DNA of 64,000 bases from NCBI RefSeq assembly GCF_000691225.1, contig NZ_JMSZ01000016.1, forward strand, positions 434,001-498,000. Direction: 5' to 3'. The translations under genes were made by a program, and so were the position numbers. The notes beneath the pieces were generated by a model. It had not been told where the DNA came from, made no database searches, and worked only from the letters and a program-made list of their open reading frames with translations. Source of the stretch: Nitrincola lacisaponensis (GTDB lineage: Bacteria; Pseudomonadota; Gammaproteobacteria; Pseudomonadales; Balneatricaceae). How positions within the stretch are numbered: position 1 is the first letter of the stretch; every line of letters starts with the position of its first letter. Positions 1-10,074 of the stretch are shown piece by piece.

Positions 1-1943
1 GTGTCTATGCATCTCAAGGTCGTTATGGTGCAGATATCAATACCCAGGTCGAAACCCTGCCGGGGAACCGCGTCGCGTTGAATATCAACATTACGGAAGG
101 CCGTATTGCGACCATTCAGCATATCAATATTGTCGGTAATGAATCCTTTTCAGACTCTGAACTGACCGATCTGTTTTCATTGAAACTGCCGAATTTCTGG
201 TCTTTTTACACCAAGTCAGATCAGTATTCACGGGAAAAGCTGGCCGGTGATCTGGAGCGTTTGCGCTCTCATTATCTGGACCGTGGGTACATTAACTTCT
301 CTATCGACTCAACACAGGTCTCGATTTCACCCGACAAGCAGGACGTCTTCATTACTGTAGGTATTACTGAAGGTCAGCAGTATCGTGTCGGTGAAGTAAT
401 CATGGTTGGTAATCTGGTGGTGCCGGAAGATCAGTTGCTGAGTAAAATGAGTCTGGGTGAGGGTGATGTGTTCTCCCGCCGTGAAATGACGGATTCTCAG
501 GAGCGTCTGGAGCGTTTGCTGGGTGATCAGGGCTACATGTTTGCCAATGTGAGTCCGATTCCTCAGGTGAATGAGCAAGACGGTACCATCTCATTACGCT
601 TTTTCATTGAGCCGGGTAAGCTGACGTATGTACGTCGCGTGCTGGTACGTGGTAACAGTCGTTCGGCCGACGAAGTGGTGCGACGTGAAGTTGAGCAGAT
701 GGAGGCAGCAATTGTCTCTACCAGCGCTATTGAGCGTTCCAAGCAGCGTCTGGAGCGTACTGGTCACTTCCGTACGGTGAATGTTGAAACCCGTCCGGTA
801 CCGGGTACTGATGATCAGGTTGATATTGAGTTTGCTGTAGAAGAACAACAGTCCGGGCAGTTAACGGCCAGTGTTGGTTTTTCTCAGAGTGAAGGTATTA
901 TTCTGCAGTTCGGTGTGGCACAGGAAAACTTCCTGGGTACAGGTAAGAGCGTTGACTTCAATATTTCCAACAGCTCGACCCTGCGTGAGTACCGCTTCAA
1001 TTTCCTCGATCCCTATTTCACCGTGGATGGTGTCAGCCGAGGCTACAACTTCTACTACCGCGAAGAAAACTTTGATGAAGATGATCGTGGTGACTACAAC
1101 ACGGATGGTATCGGTGGCGGTATTACCTTCGGTTATCCGATCGATGACTACCAGCGTTTGAGCTTTTCCGGGGATGTTGAATACCTGCGACTGAAACCAA
1201 ACGATATCTTTGTAGATGGCGATTCTTATAAAGCTATTCGTGAGTATATTGATAGAAATGGCGATGATTATCTCAATGTAAAACTGACGGCTGGCTGGAG
1301 TGATAATCGTCTGAACCGTGGCTTCTTCCCGACACGAGGCTATGCGCAAGGGGCTACACTGGAAGTGTCTTTGCCGGGTAGTGATCTTGAATACTACCGG
1401 GCACAGTATAATAACCGCCTCTATTGGCCTATCAATGATGATGAAACCTGGATAGCGGCGCTGCGTGGGCGTGTTGGTTACGCTGATACCTATGGCAGTG
1501 ACAAGGATTATCCGTTCTTCAAAAACTTCTATGCCGGTGGTCTGAATACTGTGCGTGGTTTTGAAGCCAACACTTTGGGGCCCCGTTATAGTAGAGGGGC
1601 AAACAGTTCACGTGCCCGGTCAATGGGTGGTAACGTGTTGGTGGCTGGTAGTGCCGAGTTGATTTTCCCGACACCTTTCCTGCGTGACAACAGCAGCTGG
1701 CGTACTCTGGTATTTATGGATGCCGGTAATGTGTTTTCGACCAAGTGTTTGACAGTGGGTGGGTCTAAGCCTGCTAACTGTGTTGAGGGGGTCGATTTTG
1801 GCGAGCTCCGCTATTCTGCCGGGGTTGGTTTGAGCTGGTTGACACCGATTGGTCCGCTGTCGATTTCACTGGCCAAAGCCCTGAACAGCAAAGATGGTGA
1901 TGAAACCGAGGTGTTCCAGTTCGTACTGGGACAGACATTCTGA
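1..1943 (+). CDS. bamA: Outer membrane protein assembly factor BamA (5' end outside the window)
   Basis: Central subunit of the BAM complex, which folds and inserts beta-barrel proteins into the outer membrane. The reading frame is open from base 3, so the first part of the protein (signal peptide and first POTRA repeats) lies upstream of the window. About 647 residues are visible: the later POTRA repeats, with typical glycine-containing repeat segments, then a C-terminal 16-strand barrel with the family motif VRGF (in NTVRGFEANTLGP) and a terminal phenylalanine (GQTF). It heads the classic bamA-skp-lpxD-fabZ-lpxA-lpxB order. Any start called inside the window would be artificial, because the frame continues through the left edge. 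Confidence 0.97.
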   Translation, partial: VYASQGRYGADINTQVETLPGNRVALNINITEGRIATIQHINIVGNESFSDSELTDLFSLKLPNFWSFYTKSDQYSREKLAGDLERLRSHYLDRGYINFSIDSTQVSISPDKQDVFITVGITEGQQYRVGEVIMVGNLVVPEDQLLSKMSLGEGDVFSRREMTDSQERLERLLGDQGYMFANVSPIPQVNEQDGTISLRFFIEPGKLTYVRRVLVRGNSRSADEVVRREVEQMEAAIVSTSAIERSKQRLERTGHFRTVNVETRPVPGTDDQVDIEFAVEEQQSGQLTASVGFSQSEGIILQFGVAQENFLGTGKSVDFNISNSSTLREYRFNFLDPYFTVDGVSRGYNFYYREENFDEDDRGDYNTDGIGGGITFGYPIDDYQRLSFSGDVEYLRLKPNDIFVDGDSYKAIREYIDRNGDDYLNVKLTAGWSDNRLNRGFFPTRGYAQGATLEVSLPGSDLEYYRAQYNNRLYWPINDDETWIAALRGRVGYADTYGSDKDYPFFKNFYAGGLNTVRGFEANTLGPRYSRGANSSRARSMGGNVLVAGSAELIFPTPFLRDNSSWRTLVFMDAGNVFSTKCLTVGGSKPANCVEGVDFGELRYSAGVGLSWLTPIGPLSISLAKALNSKDGDETEVFQFVLGQTF

Positions 1944-1953
1944 TATTGAGGTC

Positions 1954-2454
1954 ATGATGAAAGTTAAAGCGTTCGCGTTTGTCGTATTGTTGTGCTGCAG
2001 TAACTGGGTAATGGCGGATAAGGTGGTACGTGTGTTGGGCGTGCAGGAGGCATTGCTCAGCTCTCGTGCTGCCAATGATTTTCGTGCGCAACTGGAGCGT
2101 GAGTTCGCCAGCGAAGAAGCGGCTTTGATGGATCTTGAGCGTCAGGCTGTCGCAGCCCGAGACCGGATGCAACAGAACCGTGGTCTGGTATCGGATGAAG
2201 AGTTTCATCAGTTGGGTTTGCAGTTCGAGAAAGCCTATCTTGAGTTTCAGGGGCGTGCCGAACAGATGGGACAGCGTCGTATGGAGCGTGAAGAAGAGTT
2301 TCTGACGCAGATGCGTCCCAAATTGGATCAGGCAATTCGGACCTTGATCGAAAACGAGAATATTGAAGTCATTGTTGCCAAGCAGGCGACGGTATACACC
2401 AGCAGTGCAGTGGATATTACCCCACGTGTTATTGAACTGCTGAACCAGCAGTAA
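1954..2454 (+). CDS. skp: Periplasmic chaperone Skp/OmpH
   Basis: Trimeric periplasmic chaperone that carries unfolded outer-membrane proteins to BamA. The product is 166 residues. A signal peptide (MMKVKAFAF...WVMA) is followed by a mature part beginning DKVVRVLG. The middle is a long charged alpha-helical region (roughly residues 45-125) rich in Glu, Arg and Gln, as expected for the Skp tentacles, and a short beta segment (IEVIVAKQATVY) closes the body domain. The ATG at 1954, 10 bases after the bamA stop, was chosen because an upstream in-frame extension would overlap bamA and spoil the signal peptide; the ATG at 1957 is equally possible. Confidence 0.93.
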   Translation: MMKVKAFAFVVLLCCSNWVMADKVVRVLGVQEALLSSRAANDFRAQLEREFASEEAALMDLERQAVAARDRMQQNRGLVSDEEFHQLGLQFEKAYLEFQGRAEQMGQRRMEREEEFLTQMRPKLDQAIRTLIENENIEVIVAKQATVYTSSAVDITPRVIELLNQQ

Positions 2455-2459
2455 CTCGC

Positions 2460-3482
2460 GTGTATATCCTGAATGAGCTGGTAGAGCGGGTCGGCGGACA
2501 GCTGATTGGTGATGGTACGCGTATCATCCGCAGTCTGGCGACGCTGGAAGACGCGGGCCCAGAGCAGCTTTCTTTCTTTGCCAATCCGCGTTATTTGAAA
2601 CAGCTCCGGGCTTCCCGCGCCGGAGCTGTGCTGGTTCAGGAGAAAATGTCTGGTGACGTTTCGGGCGCGGCCATTCTGGTTGCAGACCCTTATCTGGCCT
2701 ATGCACAGCTGAGTCAGTTATTTGATTGGCGTGCCGGACCGGTTCCGGGAATTCATGCCAGCGCTGTTGTGCACCCCAGCGCACAAGTGCATCCGACAGC
2801 CGAAATTGCAGCCCAGGTGGTAATCGGAGAGCGGGCAATTATTGAGGCAGATACCTATATTGGCCCCAATACGGTAATTGGTCGTGATTGTCGCATTGGT
2901 GAGGCGAGTCGTCTGGAGGCCAGTGTAGTACTGTATCCGGACGTGTGGTTGGGCGAACGTGTGATTGTACACAGTGGCAGTGTGTTGGGAGCCGATGGTT
3001 TTGGTTTTGCCCGGCATCAGCAGCGTTGGGTAAAAATCTATCAGAGTGGCGGTGTACGCATCGGTGATGACGTTGAAATTGGTGCAGGTGTCACCATTGA
3101 CCGTGGAGCACTGAGTCCGACGCGTATTGAGCGTGGCGTCAAGCTGGATAATCAGATCCAGATAGCCCATAACGTGGTGATTGGTGAGGATTCTGCCATT
3201 GCCGGTTGTACCGGTATTGCCGGCAGTACCCGCATAGGCAAGCGTTGTACACTGGCTGGAATGGTCGGTGTTACCGGGCATTTGCAGATTGCTGATGATA
3301 CGCATATCACCGCCATGTCGTTGGTTAGCAAGTCAATCAATACTCCGGGTGCTTATTCTTCAGGCACCGGGCTGGAACCCCATCAGCAGTGGAAGCGTAA
3401 TGTTGTGCGCTTTCGGCAATTGGATGAATTAGCAAAACGGGTGCGTTCGATTGAACTCACTCAGGCCGATAAGACTGAATAA
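2460..3482 (+). CDS. lpxD: UDP-3-O-(3-hydroxyacyl)glucosamine N-acyltransferase LpxD
   Basis: Third step of lipid A synthesis: transfers a second 3-hydroxyacyl chain from acyl-ACP to UDP-3-O-acyl-glucosamine. The 340-residue product has the N-terminal uridine-binding domain (about 1-100), a left-handed beta-helix of hexapeptide repeats (about 100-310) and a helical C-terminus (KRVRSIELTQADK), the usual LpxD layout and length. The beta-helix contains the conserved HSGSVLGADGFGFA stretch and the catalytic-region motif QIQIAHNVVIG, with the expected histidine. Start is GTG, 5 bases after skp, with only a weak ribosome-binding site, so translation may be coupled to skp. Confidence 0.96.
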   Translation: MYILNELVERVGGQLIGDGTRIIRSLATLEDAGPEQLSFFANPRYLKQLRASRAGAVLVQEKMSGDVSGAAILVADPYLAYAQLSQLFDWRAGPVPGIHASAVVHPSAQVHPTAEIAAQVVIGERAIIEADTYIGPNTVIGRDCRIGEASRLEASVVLYPDVWLGERVIVHSGSVLGADGFGFARHQQRWVKIYQSGGVRIGDDVEIGAGVTIDRGALSPTRIERGVKLDNQIQIAHNVVIGEDSAIAGCTGIAGSTRIGKRCTLAGMVGVTGHLQIADDTHITAMSLVSKSINTPGAYSSGTGLEPHQQWKRNVVRFRQLDELAKRVRSIELTQADKTE

Positions 3483-3494
3483 GGTTATTGAAAC

Positions 3495-3932
3495 ATGATG
3501 GATGTAAAAGAGATCCGCAAATACCTGCCACACCGCTATCCTTTCTTGTTGGTGGATCGTGTCATTGAGCTGGTGCCGGGTGAGTCAATCGTGGCGATCA
3601 AAAATGTCACGGTCAATGAACCTTTTTTTAATGGCCACTTCCCTGATCATCCGGTGATGCCTGGTGTACTCCTGGTTGAGGCTATGGCTCAGGCAGCGGG
3701 TGTGCTGGGTTTCAAAACCATGGACAAGACACCTGAAGATGGTTCGATTTACTACTTTGTGGGTGCGGATGATTTGCGCTTCAAGCGTCCTGTTGTGCCG
3801 GGCGACCAGGTTCGCCTTGAGGCGCAAGTGCTCTCTGAGCGTCGTGGTATCTGGAAATTTGCAGTTAAAGCCAGTGTGGATGGGCAGATCGCCTGCAGTG
3901 CGACGATTCTCTGTGCAGATCGGAAGGTATGA
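3495..3932 (+). CDS. fabZ: 3-hydroxyacyl-[acyl-carrier-protein] dehydratase FabZ
   Basis: Dehydrates 3-hydroxyacyl-ACP to trans-2-enoyl-ACP in fatty-acid elongation. It competes with LpxA and LpxD for 3-hydroxyacyl-ACP, which explains its place inside the lpx operon. The 145-residue hot-dog-fold protein shows [13 protein letters not shown] at the N-terminus, the catalytic-histidine motif [15 protein letters not shown] and the catalytic-glutamate helix [10 protein letters not shown]. Length is normal for FabZ and shorter than FabA. The ATG at 3495 (MMDVKEI) could equally be read from the next ATG. The stop overlaps the lpxA start by 4 bases. Confidence 0.97.
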   Translation: MMDVKEIRKYLPHRYPFLLVDRVIELVPGESIVAIKNVTVNEPFFNGHFPDHPVMPGVLLVEAMAQAAGVLGFKTMDKTPEDGSIYYFVGADDLRFKRPVVPGDQVRLEAQVLSERRGIWKFAVKASVDGQIACSATILCADRKV

Positions 3933-4705
3933 GTTTGATACACCCAACAGCAATTATTGACCCGGCTGCAGAGCTGGGACGTGATGTGGAAGTTGGTCCC
4001 TGGACCTGGATCGGTGCCGGGGTGGAAATTGGTGACGGATGTGTCATAGGTTCGCATGTCGTCATCAAGGGGCCGACCCGCATAGGACGCCACAACCGTA
4101 TTTTCCAGTTCGCCAGTGTAGGTGAAGAGTGCCAGGACAAAAAATATCGGGGTGAACCGACGCGTCTTGAGATAGGCGATCACAACGTTATTCGTGAAGG
4201 TGCGACGTTGCATCGTGGCACGATCCAGGATCAGGGACTCACCCGTATCGGCAGCCACAATTTGTTGATGGCTTACACCCATGTGGCGCATGACTGTATC
4301 GTCGGCGATCAGGTCATACTGGCGAACAATGCAGCCCTGGCAGGCCATGTTCAGGTTGATGACTTTGCCATTCTGGGTGGTTTTACTGCAGTACATCAGT
4401 TCTGCCGTATCGGCGCACATGTCATGTGTGGTGCAGGTACGGTGGTGCTGAAGGATATCCCTGCCTATGTGATGGCGAATGGTAATACGGCGAAACCTCA
4501 TGGTATCAATACCGAAGGGTTGAAGCGTCGGGGTTTTTCTGCAGAAGCGCTGACTCAGTTAAAACGTGCTTATAAAATTGTCTATCGTCAGGGATTAACC
4601 CGCGAGCAAGCCTTGCCCGAGTTACAGGCACTGGCGGACAAAGAACCCGCTGTACAGCTGCTGATTGAGTCCTTGCAACAATCATCACGCGGCATCATAC
4701 GCTAG
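3929..4705 (+). CDS. lpxA: Acyl-ACP--UDP-N-acetylglucosamine O-acyltransferase LpxA
   Basis: Commits UDP-GlcNAc to lipid A by 3-O-acylation from 3-hydroxyacyl-ACP. The 258-residue cytoplasmic trimeric protein is almost entirely hexapeptide repeats in the first 190 residues. [13 protein letters not shown] contains the catalytic histidine, and the C-terminal helical domain reads [22 protein letters not shown]. The ATG overlaps the fabZ stop (ATGA), so the two genes are translationally coupled. The start sequence [17 protein letters not shown] is typical of the family. Confidence 0.97.
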   Translation: MSLIHPTAIIDPAAELGRDVEVGPWTWIGAGVEIGDGCVIGSHVVIKGPTRIGRHNRIFQFASVGEECQDKKYRGEPTRLEIGDHNVIREGATLHRGTIQDQGLTRIGSHNLLMAYTHVAHDCIVGDQVILANNAALAGHVQVDDFAILGGFTAVHQFCRIGAHVMCGAGTVVLKDIPAYVMANGNTAKPHGINTEGLKRRGFSAEALTQLKRAYKIVYRQGLTREQALPELQALADKEPAVQLLIESLQQSSRGIIR

Positions 4706-4714
4706 GAGTTACAG

Positions 4715-5878
4715 GTGACAGTGCCTCTACGGATTGCAATGGTGGCCGGTGAGGCCTCAGGCGATATTTTGGGTGCCGGTTTACTGCAGGAACTGCAGCA
4801 GCAGTTTCCGGGTCTTCAGGCCGAAGGGATAGGTGGAGAGTTGATGCTGGCTCAGGGCTTTGACAGTCTCTATCCTTTGGAGCGTCTGTCGGTCATGGGA
4901 TTGACTGAGGTGTTGGGGCGTTTGCCTGAGCTGCTGCGTATTCGTCGTCAACTGGTGCGCCGTTGGCGTGATAACCCGCCAGACCTGGTGATAGGCATCG
5001 ATGCTCCTGATTTTACGCTGGGATTGGAGCGACAGTTGCATGACGCCGGACTGACAACTGTTCACTATGTCAGCCCCTCAGTCTGGGCCTGGCGCCGGAA
5101 ACGGGTGGTATCGATCAAGCGCGGTACTGACCTGATGCTGACATTGCTGCCTTTTGAAGCAGAGTTTTATCGACAGCACCAGCAGCGTGTTGCTTTCGTT
5201 GGTCATCCTCTGGCAGATCAGTTCCCCTTGCTACCGCAGACCGCAGAAAATCGTGCGCGTCTGGGGATTGATGCCGATGCGCGTGTCGTGGCGCTGTTAC
5301 CTGGCAGTCGTGGTGGTGAGGTTAGTCGGCTGGCAGAGCCTTTTCTGCAGGCAGCACGCCTGTTGCATCAGCGTTTCCCCGAGTTACAGTTTCTCTTGCC
5401 TGCCGCGAATACATCCCGTTATGACACACTGGAACAGCTGATTGACGAGAAGTTTGCTGATCTGCCTGTGCAGTTGTTACTGAAGCGTTCAGGTGAGGTC
5501 ATGGCTGCTAGTGATGTCATCCTGATTGCATCGGGTACGGCGACGCTGGAAGCGATGTTCTGCAAAAAGCCCATGGTAGTGGCCTATCGCTTATCGGGAC
5601 TGACCTATCAGATTCTCTCACGTCTGGTGAAAAGCCCCTGGATTTCCTTACCTAATCTGTTGGCTGGTGAAGGGCTGGTGCCGGAAATTTTGCAGGATGC
5701 AGTAACACCTGAGCGCTTATGTCAGGAAGTGACTCATTGGTTGGAAAGCCCCCAGGCCTGTCACGATCTGGCTGAACAGTTTACAGCGTTACACCAGACA
5801 TTACAGGGTGGCGCCAGTCGTCGAGCCGCTCAGGCTATTGTTGAGTTGTTGAAAGATAAGCAGGTGCAAAATGTCTGA
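4715..5878 (+). CDS. lpxB: Lipid-A-disaccharide synthase LpxB
   Basis: Glycosyltransferase (GT19) that joins UDP-2,3-diacylglucosamine to lipid X at the inner membrane. The 387-residue product begins with the family's [18 protein letters not shown] motif and contains [21 protein letters not shown] and the C-terminal sugar-nucleotide-binding segment [20 protein letters not shown]. Start is GTG with AGGAG 9 bases upstream. It lies 9 bases after lpxA and overlaps rnhB by 8 bases, which indicates one transcript. Confidence 0.96.
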   Translation: MTVPLRIAMVAGEASGDILGAGLLQELQQQFPGLQAEGIGGELMLAQGFDSLYPLERLSVMGLTEVLGRLPELLRIRRQLVRRWRDNPPDLVIGIDAPDFTLGLERQLHDAGLTTVHYVSPSVWAWRRKRVVSIKRGTDLMLTLLPFEAEFYRQHQQRVAFVGHPLADQFPLLPQTAENRARLGIDADARVVALLPGSRGGEVSRLAEPFLQAARLLHQRFPELQFLLPAANTSRYDTLEQLIDEKFADLPVQLLLKRSGEVMAASDVILIASGTATLEAMFCKKPMVVAYRLSGLTYQILSRLVKSPWISLPNLLAGEGLVPEILQDAVTPERLCQEVTHWLESPQACHDLAEQFTALHQTLQGGASRRAAQAIVELLKDKQVQNV

Positions 5879-6455
5879 GCTGCAGCAGTATGTTGCCGGG
5901 GTGGATGAAGTCGGGCGGGGGCCCTTGGTGGGGCCGGTGGTTGCCGCAGCAGTCATTCTCGACCCGGCGCGTCCTATCGACGGCCTGGCAGACTCCAAAA
6001 AACTCAGTGAGAAGCGTCGTAATCAGCTGGATCAACTGATTCGTGAGCGCGCGTTGGCTTTTGCGGTGGCCAGTGCGTCCGTGGTCGAGATTGATAAGTT
6101 AAATATTCTGCATGCCAGTCTGTTGGCTATGCGTCGAGCTGTTGAGCAGCTCTCTCTGCGGCCAGATGCGGTGCTGGTAGATGGCAACCGCTGTCCGGAA
6201 CTGGATCTGCCATGCCAGGCTGTCGTTGGGGGGGATGCCCTGCATGCGAATATCAGTGCTGCTTCTATTCTGGCCAAGGTCGCACGGGACAAAATGATGT
6301 TGGAACTGCATCAGAGCTACCCGGATTATGGCTTTGACCAGCATAAAGGCTATCCGACACGGGCGCATCTTCAGGCGCTGGAGCGTTTAGGGCCTTTAAC
6401 AGAACATCGCCGCAGTTTCAGACCCGTCCGCCAGTTGTTGCAAGGAGAGGTCTGA
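5871..6455 (+). CDS. rnhB: Ribonuclease HII
   Basis: Cuts the RNA strand of RNA-DNA hybrids and removes misincorporated ribonucleotides. The 194-residue protein has the catalytic Asp-Glu motif at the N-terminus ([15 protein letters not shown]), the third acidic residue in VLVDGN and the conserved [13 protein letters not shown] segment near the end. The start overlaps lpxB by 8 bases, and the gene lies just upstream of dnaE, a conserved proteobacterial arrangement. Confidence 0.96.
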   Translation: MSELQQYVAGVDEVGRGPLVGPVVAAAVILDPARPIDGLADSKKLSEKRRNQLDQLIRERALAFAVASASVVEIDKLNILHASLLAMRRAVEQLSLRPDAVLVDGNRCPELDLPCQAVVGGDALHANISAASILAKVARDKMMLELHQSYPDYGFDQHKGYPTRAHLQALERLGPLTEHRRSFRPVRQLLQGEV

Positions 6456-6456
6456 T

Positions 6457-9400
6457 ATGAACCAGCAGCCTTTTATACATTTACGCGTACACAGTGAGTA
6501 TTCGCTCTACGATGGCCTGGTTAAGGTCAAAAAACTGGTTGCCGTAGCAGCTGAACAGCAGATGCCAGCAGTCGCTTTAACTGACCAGACTAACCTGTTT
6601 GCCCTGATCAAGTTTTATAAAGCTGCATTGGGACAGGGAATCAAGCCGATCTGTGGTGTCGATCTATGGGTCGTCCATCCTGAGGATGATGGTGCCGAGC
6701 CCAGTCGGTTGACGCTTCTGGCGCGTAATGGCCGGGGATATAAAAACCTGATGGAGCTGGTGTCACGTGCCTATGCTGAAGGCCAGACGTTGCAATCCGA
6801 ACGTGCGCTGGTGCGTCGTGAGTGGGTCAAGGAAAAGGCTGAAGGGCTGATCGCTTTGTCTGGCGCTGGCCGGGGTGAAATTGGCAGAGCTCTGCTTGAT
6901 GGGCATGATGAGTCCGCTGAATTATTGTTGCGTGAGTGGATGGAGGTCTTTCCCGATGCCTTCTATCTGGAAATACAGCGCACCGGGCGACCCGGTGATG
7001 AAGAGTTGGTGCATGCCAGTGCTGTGTTGGCCAGCCGGGAGAATTGTCCTCTGGTTGCCACCAATGAGGTGATGTTTCTCTACCCTGAAGATTTTGAGGC
7101 GCATGAGGCGCGAGTCTGTATTAACCAGAGCCGCACCCTGGCCGATCCATCACGGCCGCGTGATTACTCGGAGCAGCAGTATTTTCGTAGCAGTGCAGAA
7201 ATGGCGGCGCTGTTTGCAGATCTGCCTTCGGCTGTTGAGAATACCCTGGAGATTGCCCGGCGCTGTAATATCGAGATTGAGCTGGGTACCTACTATCTGC
7301 CTGAGTATCCTATCCCGGAAGGGATGACCATGGATGAGTTTTTCCGTCTGGTGTCGGCGGAAGGGCTGGATTTTCGTTTGCAATCTATCCTGGATCCGGC
7401 TGATCCTGAGTATGCTGCCAAACGCCAGGTGTACCTGGATCGTCTGACCTTTGAGCTGGATATTATTATTCAGATGGGATTCCCGGGGTATTTCCTTATC
7501 GTTATGGATTTTATCCAGTGGGCCAAGGATAACGATATCCCTGTGGGTCCAGGGCGGGGCTCTGGTGCGGGTTCACTGGTCGCCTATGCGCTGAAAATTA
7601 CCGATCTGGATCCGCTGGAATACGATCTGCTGTTTGAGCGATTCCTGAATCCTGAACGTGTCTCCATGCCTGACTTTGATATCGATTTTTGCATGGATAA
7701 CCGTGACCGGGTCATTGATTATGTAGCGGACCGTTATGGTCGTGATGCGGTGTCGCAGATCATTACCTACGGCACCATGGCGGCCAAGGCGGTTGTACGT
7801 GACGTTGCGCGAGTGCAGGGCAAACCCTTTGGTTTGGCTGATCGCTTGTCAAAAATGATTCCGTTTGAAGTCGGCATGACGCTGAGCAAGGCGATTGAGC
7901 AGGAGGCTGTGCTCAAAGAGTTTATTGACAGCAATGAAGAAGCGGCTGAAATCTGGGAGATGGCGCTGAAGCTGGAGGGTATTACCCGTAATGTGGGTAA
8001 GCACGCTGGAGGAGTGGTGATTGCACCGACCCGCCTGACGGACTTTTCAGCGACCTACTGTGATGAGCAGGGCCAGGGCCTGGTCACTCAGTACGACAAA
8101 AATGACGTGGAAGAAGCCGGTCTGGTCAAGTTTGACTTCCTCGGATTGCGCACGCTGACGATTATCGATTGGGCGCTGAACACCATCAATACGCTGCGGC
8201 GGCGTCAGGGAGAGGAGGATCTGGCGATCGAGTCGATCAACCTTGAAGATGCTGAAGTGTTCAAGCTGCTCCAGCGGGCTGAAACGACGGCGGTGTTCCA
8301 GCTGGAGTCCTCGGGGATGAAGGATTTGATCCGTCGTCTTCAGCCGAGCCGCTTTGAAGACATTATCGCTCTGGTGGCTTTGTTCCGACCCGGACCCTTG
8401 CAGTCCGGCATGGTGGATGACTTCATCAATCGTAAGCATGGGCGTGCGCCTCTTGCCTGGCCTCATCCGGATTATCAGCTCGACAGCTTGCAGCCAGTAC
8501 TGGAGCCGACCTACGGGATTATCCTCTATCAGGAACAGGTCATGCAGATCGCTCAGGTCATGGCGGGTTACAGCCTGGGTGAAGCGGACTTGCTGCGTCG
8601 AGCCATGGGTAAGAAAAAACCGGAAGAGATGGCCAAACAACGTCAGTTCTTTCTGGATGGTTCCGTTAACCAGGGGATCAGTGTTGACCTGGCGGGTAAT
8701 ATCTTTGATCTGGTGGAAAAATTTGCCGGGTACGGCTTCAATAAATCCCACTCGGCGGCGTATGCGCTGGTCTCCTATCAGACGGCCTGGCTGAAAACCT
8801 ATTATCCTGCGCCTTTTATGGCTGCCGTACTGTCTTCGGATATGCAGAACACCGACAAGGTGGTGATCTTCATCGAAGAGTGCCGGCAGATGAAGTTGAA
8901 GGTGAATCTGCCTGACGTGAATGCCAGTGAGTTCATGTTTACCGTGAATGATGCCGGTGAAATTGTCTACGGGCTTGGAGCCGTTAAAGGGGTGGGCGAG
9001 GGCCCGGTGGAAGCGATTGTCAGTGCTCGTCAAACAGGCGGTCCTTTTAAAGATCTGTTTGATTTCTGTGATCGAGTCGGTGTCAAGCGACTGAACAAGC
9101 GGGTCATGGAAGCGCTGGTACGTTGTGGTGCGCTGGACAGGCTTGGCCCCAGTCGAGCGGTGCTCTGGCAGGCAATAGGTGCCGCATTGCAGTCTGCTGA
9201 TCAGGCTGCTCGCAATGCGGATGCCGGTATGCTGGATCTGTTTGGTGAGGTGATTGCCGAGCAGCCGCAAGATCCCTACGCCGATTTCACTCAGGTACGT
9301 GATTGGAGTGACAAGGAGCGTTTGCAGGGCGAAAAAGAGACCCTGGGGCTCTATGTGACGGGGCATCCGATTGATGAGTATGAGCCTGAACTGTCTCGCC

Positions 9401-9963
9401 TGGTGAGTCGTAAGCTGGTGGATATTCAGCCGCAGCGGGGTCGCAGCCAAAAGATGGCGGGCCTAGTGGTGGACTTGCGCATCAAGAAGACCAAGAAAGG
9501 CGATAATCTGTGTATTGTGATGCTGGATGATCGCAGTGCGCGGATGGAAATTACCCTGTTTGGTGATGTTTATGATGCATCCCGTCACCTGGTTAACAAG
9601 GATGTTGTGCTGCTTATCGAAGGCGAGGTTGCGCCGGATGAGTACAATGGCGGTGTTCGTGTTCGCGGGCAGAGCGTCATGAGTGTGACGCAGGCCCGTG
9701 CTCGCCATGCCAGTCATATAGAAGTCTCTTGTGATGCCTCGGTATTGACGCCCTCAAAGTTGCGGCAGCTGGTGGATTGCCTGGCTCCCAGTCGACAGGC
9801 GCAGGACCGGATTCCGTTGGCGCTGCGCTATCGTCGTGAGGATGCCGAAGGTGATCTTCGATTGGGCAGTGACTGGCATCCAGAGCCTTCAGATGAGCAG
9901 CTGATTGCACTGAAAGAGCTGTTTGGTAATGATGCCGTGCGTCTGGCATGGCCAGACGCCTGA
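6457..9963 (+). CDS. dnaE: DNA polymerase III alpha subunit DnaE
   Basis: Catalytic subunit of the replicative polymerase. At 1168 residues it has normal DnaE1 length. Domains in order: PHP domain (about 1-270, HLRVHSEYSLYDGLVK), palm and thumb with the catalytic aspartates in PDFDIDFCMDNRDRVIDYV (about 405-425), fingers, helix-hairpin-helix region (about 830-900), the internal beta-clamp-binding motif MLDLFGE near residue 928, an OB fold and the C-terminal tau-binding region. The start is 1 base after the rnhB stop. No anomaly seen. Confidence 0.97.
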   Translation: MNQQPFIHLRVHSEYSLYDGLVKVKKLVAVAAEQQMPAVALTDQTNLFALIKFYKAALGQGIKPICGVDLWVVHPEDDGAEPSRLTLLARNGRGYKNLMELVSRAYAEGQTLQSERALVRREWVKEKAEGLIALSGAGRGEIGRALLDGHDESAELLLREWMEVFPDAFYLEIQRTGRPGDEELVHASAVLASRENCPLVATNEVMFLYPEDFEAHEARVCINQSRTLADPSRPRDYSEQQYFRSSAEMAALFADLPSAVENTLEIARRCNIEIELGTYYLPEYPIPEGMTMDEFFRLVSAEGLDFRLQSILDPADPEYAAKRQVYLDRLTFELDIIIQMGFPGYFLIVMDFIQWAKDNDIPVGPGRGSGAGSLVAYALKITDLDPLEYDLLFERFLNPERVSMPDFDIDFCMDNRDRVIDYVADRYGRDAVSQIITYGTMAAKAVVRDVARVQGKPFGLADRLSKMIPFEVGMTLSKAIEQEAVLKEFIDSNEEAAEIWEMALKLEGITRNVGKHAGGVVIAPTRLTDFSATYCDEQGQGLVTQYDKNDVEEAGLVKFDFLGLRTLTIIDWALNTINTLRRRQGEEDLAIESINLEDAEVFKLLQRAETTAVFQLESSGMKDLIRRLQPSRFEDIIALVALFRPGPLQSGMVDDFINRKHGRAPLAWPHPDYQLDSLQPVLEPTYGIILYQEQVMQIAQVMAGYSLGEADLLRRAMGKKKPEEMAKQRQFFLDGSVNQGISVDLAGNIFDLVEKFAGYGFNKSHSAAYALVSYQTAWLKTYYPAPFMAAVLSSDMQNTDKVVIFIEECRQMKLKVNLPDVNASEFMFTVNDAGEIVYGLGAVKGVGEGPVEAIVSARQTGGPFKDLFDFCDRVGVKRLNKRVMEALVRCGALDRLGPSRAVLWQAIGAALQSADQAARNADAGMLDLFGEVIAEQPQDPYADFTQVRDWSDKERLQGEKETLGLYVTGHPIDEYEPELSRLVSRKLVDIQPQRGRSQKMAGLVVDLRIKKTKKGDNLCIVMLDDRSARMEITLFGDVYDASRHLVNKDVVLLIEGEVAPDEYNGGVRVRGQSVMSVTQARARHASHIEVSCDASVLTPSKLRQLVDCLAPSRQAQDRIPLALRYRREDAEGDLRLGSDWHPEPSDEQLIALKELFGNDAVRLAWPDA

Positions 9964-10074
9964 CGGCTGTTGTCAGCACAGGGCTACTTGTCAGGCTGGT
10001 GATCGAGAAGCACAGCAGGTAAAATCCCTGCCTAATTGAATTTTAATGTTTGACTAACGCAGAACTGGAAGCGC

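Noticed and set aside
8047-9450. 467-codon minus-strand frame inside dnaE
   Set aside because: Pure antisense shadow of dnaE; low-complexity composition (His, Gln, Arg rich) and no ribosome-binding site or motif.
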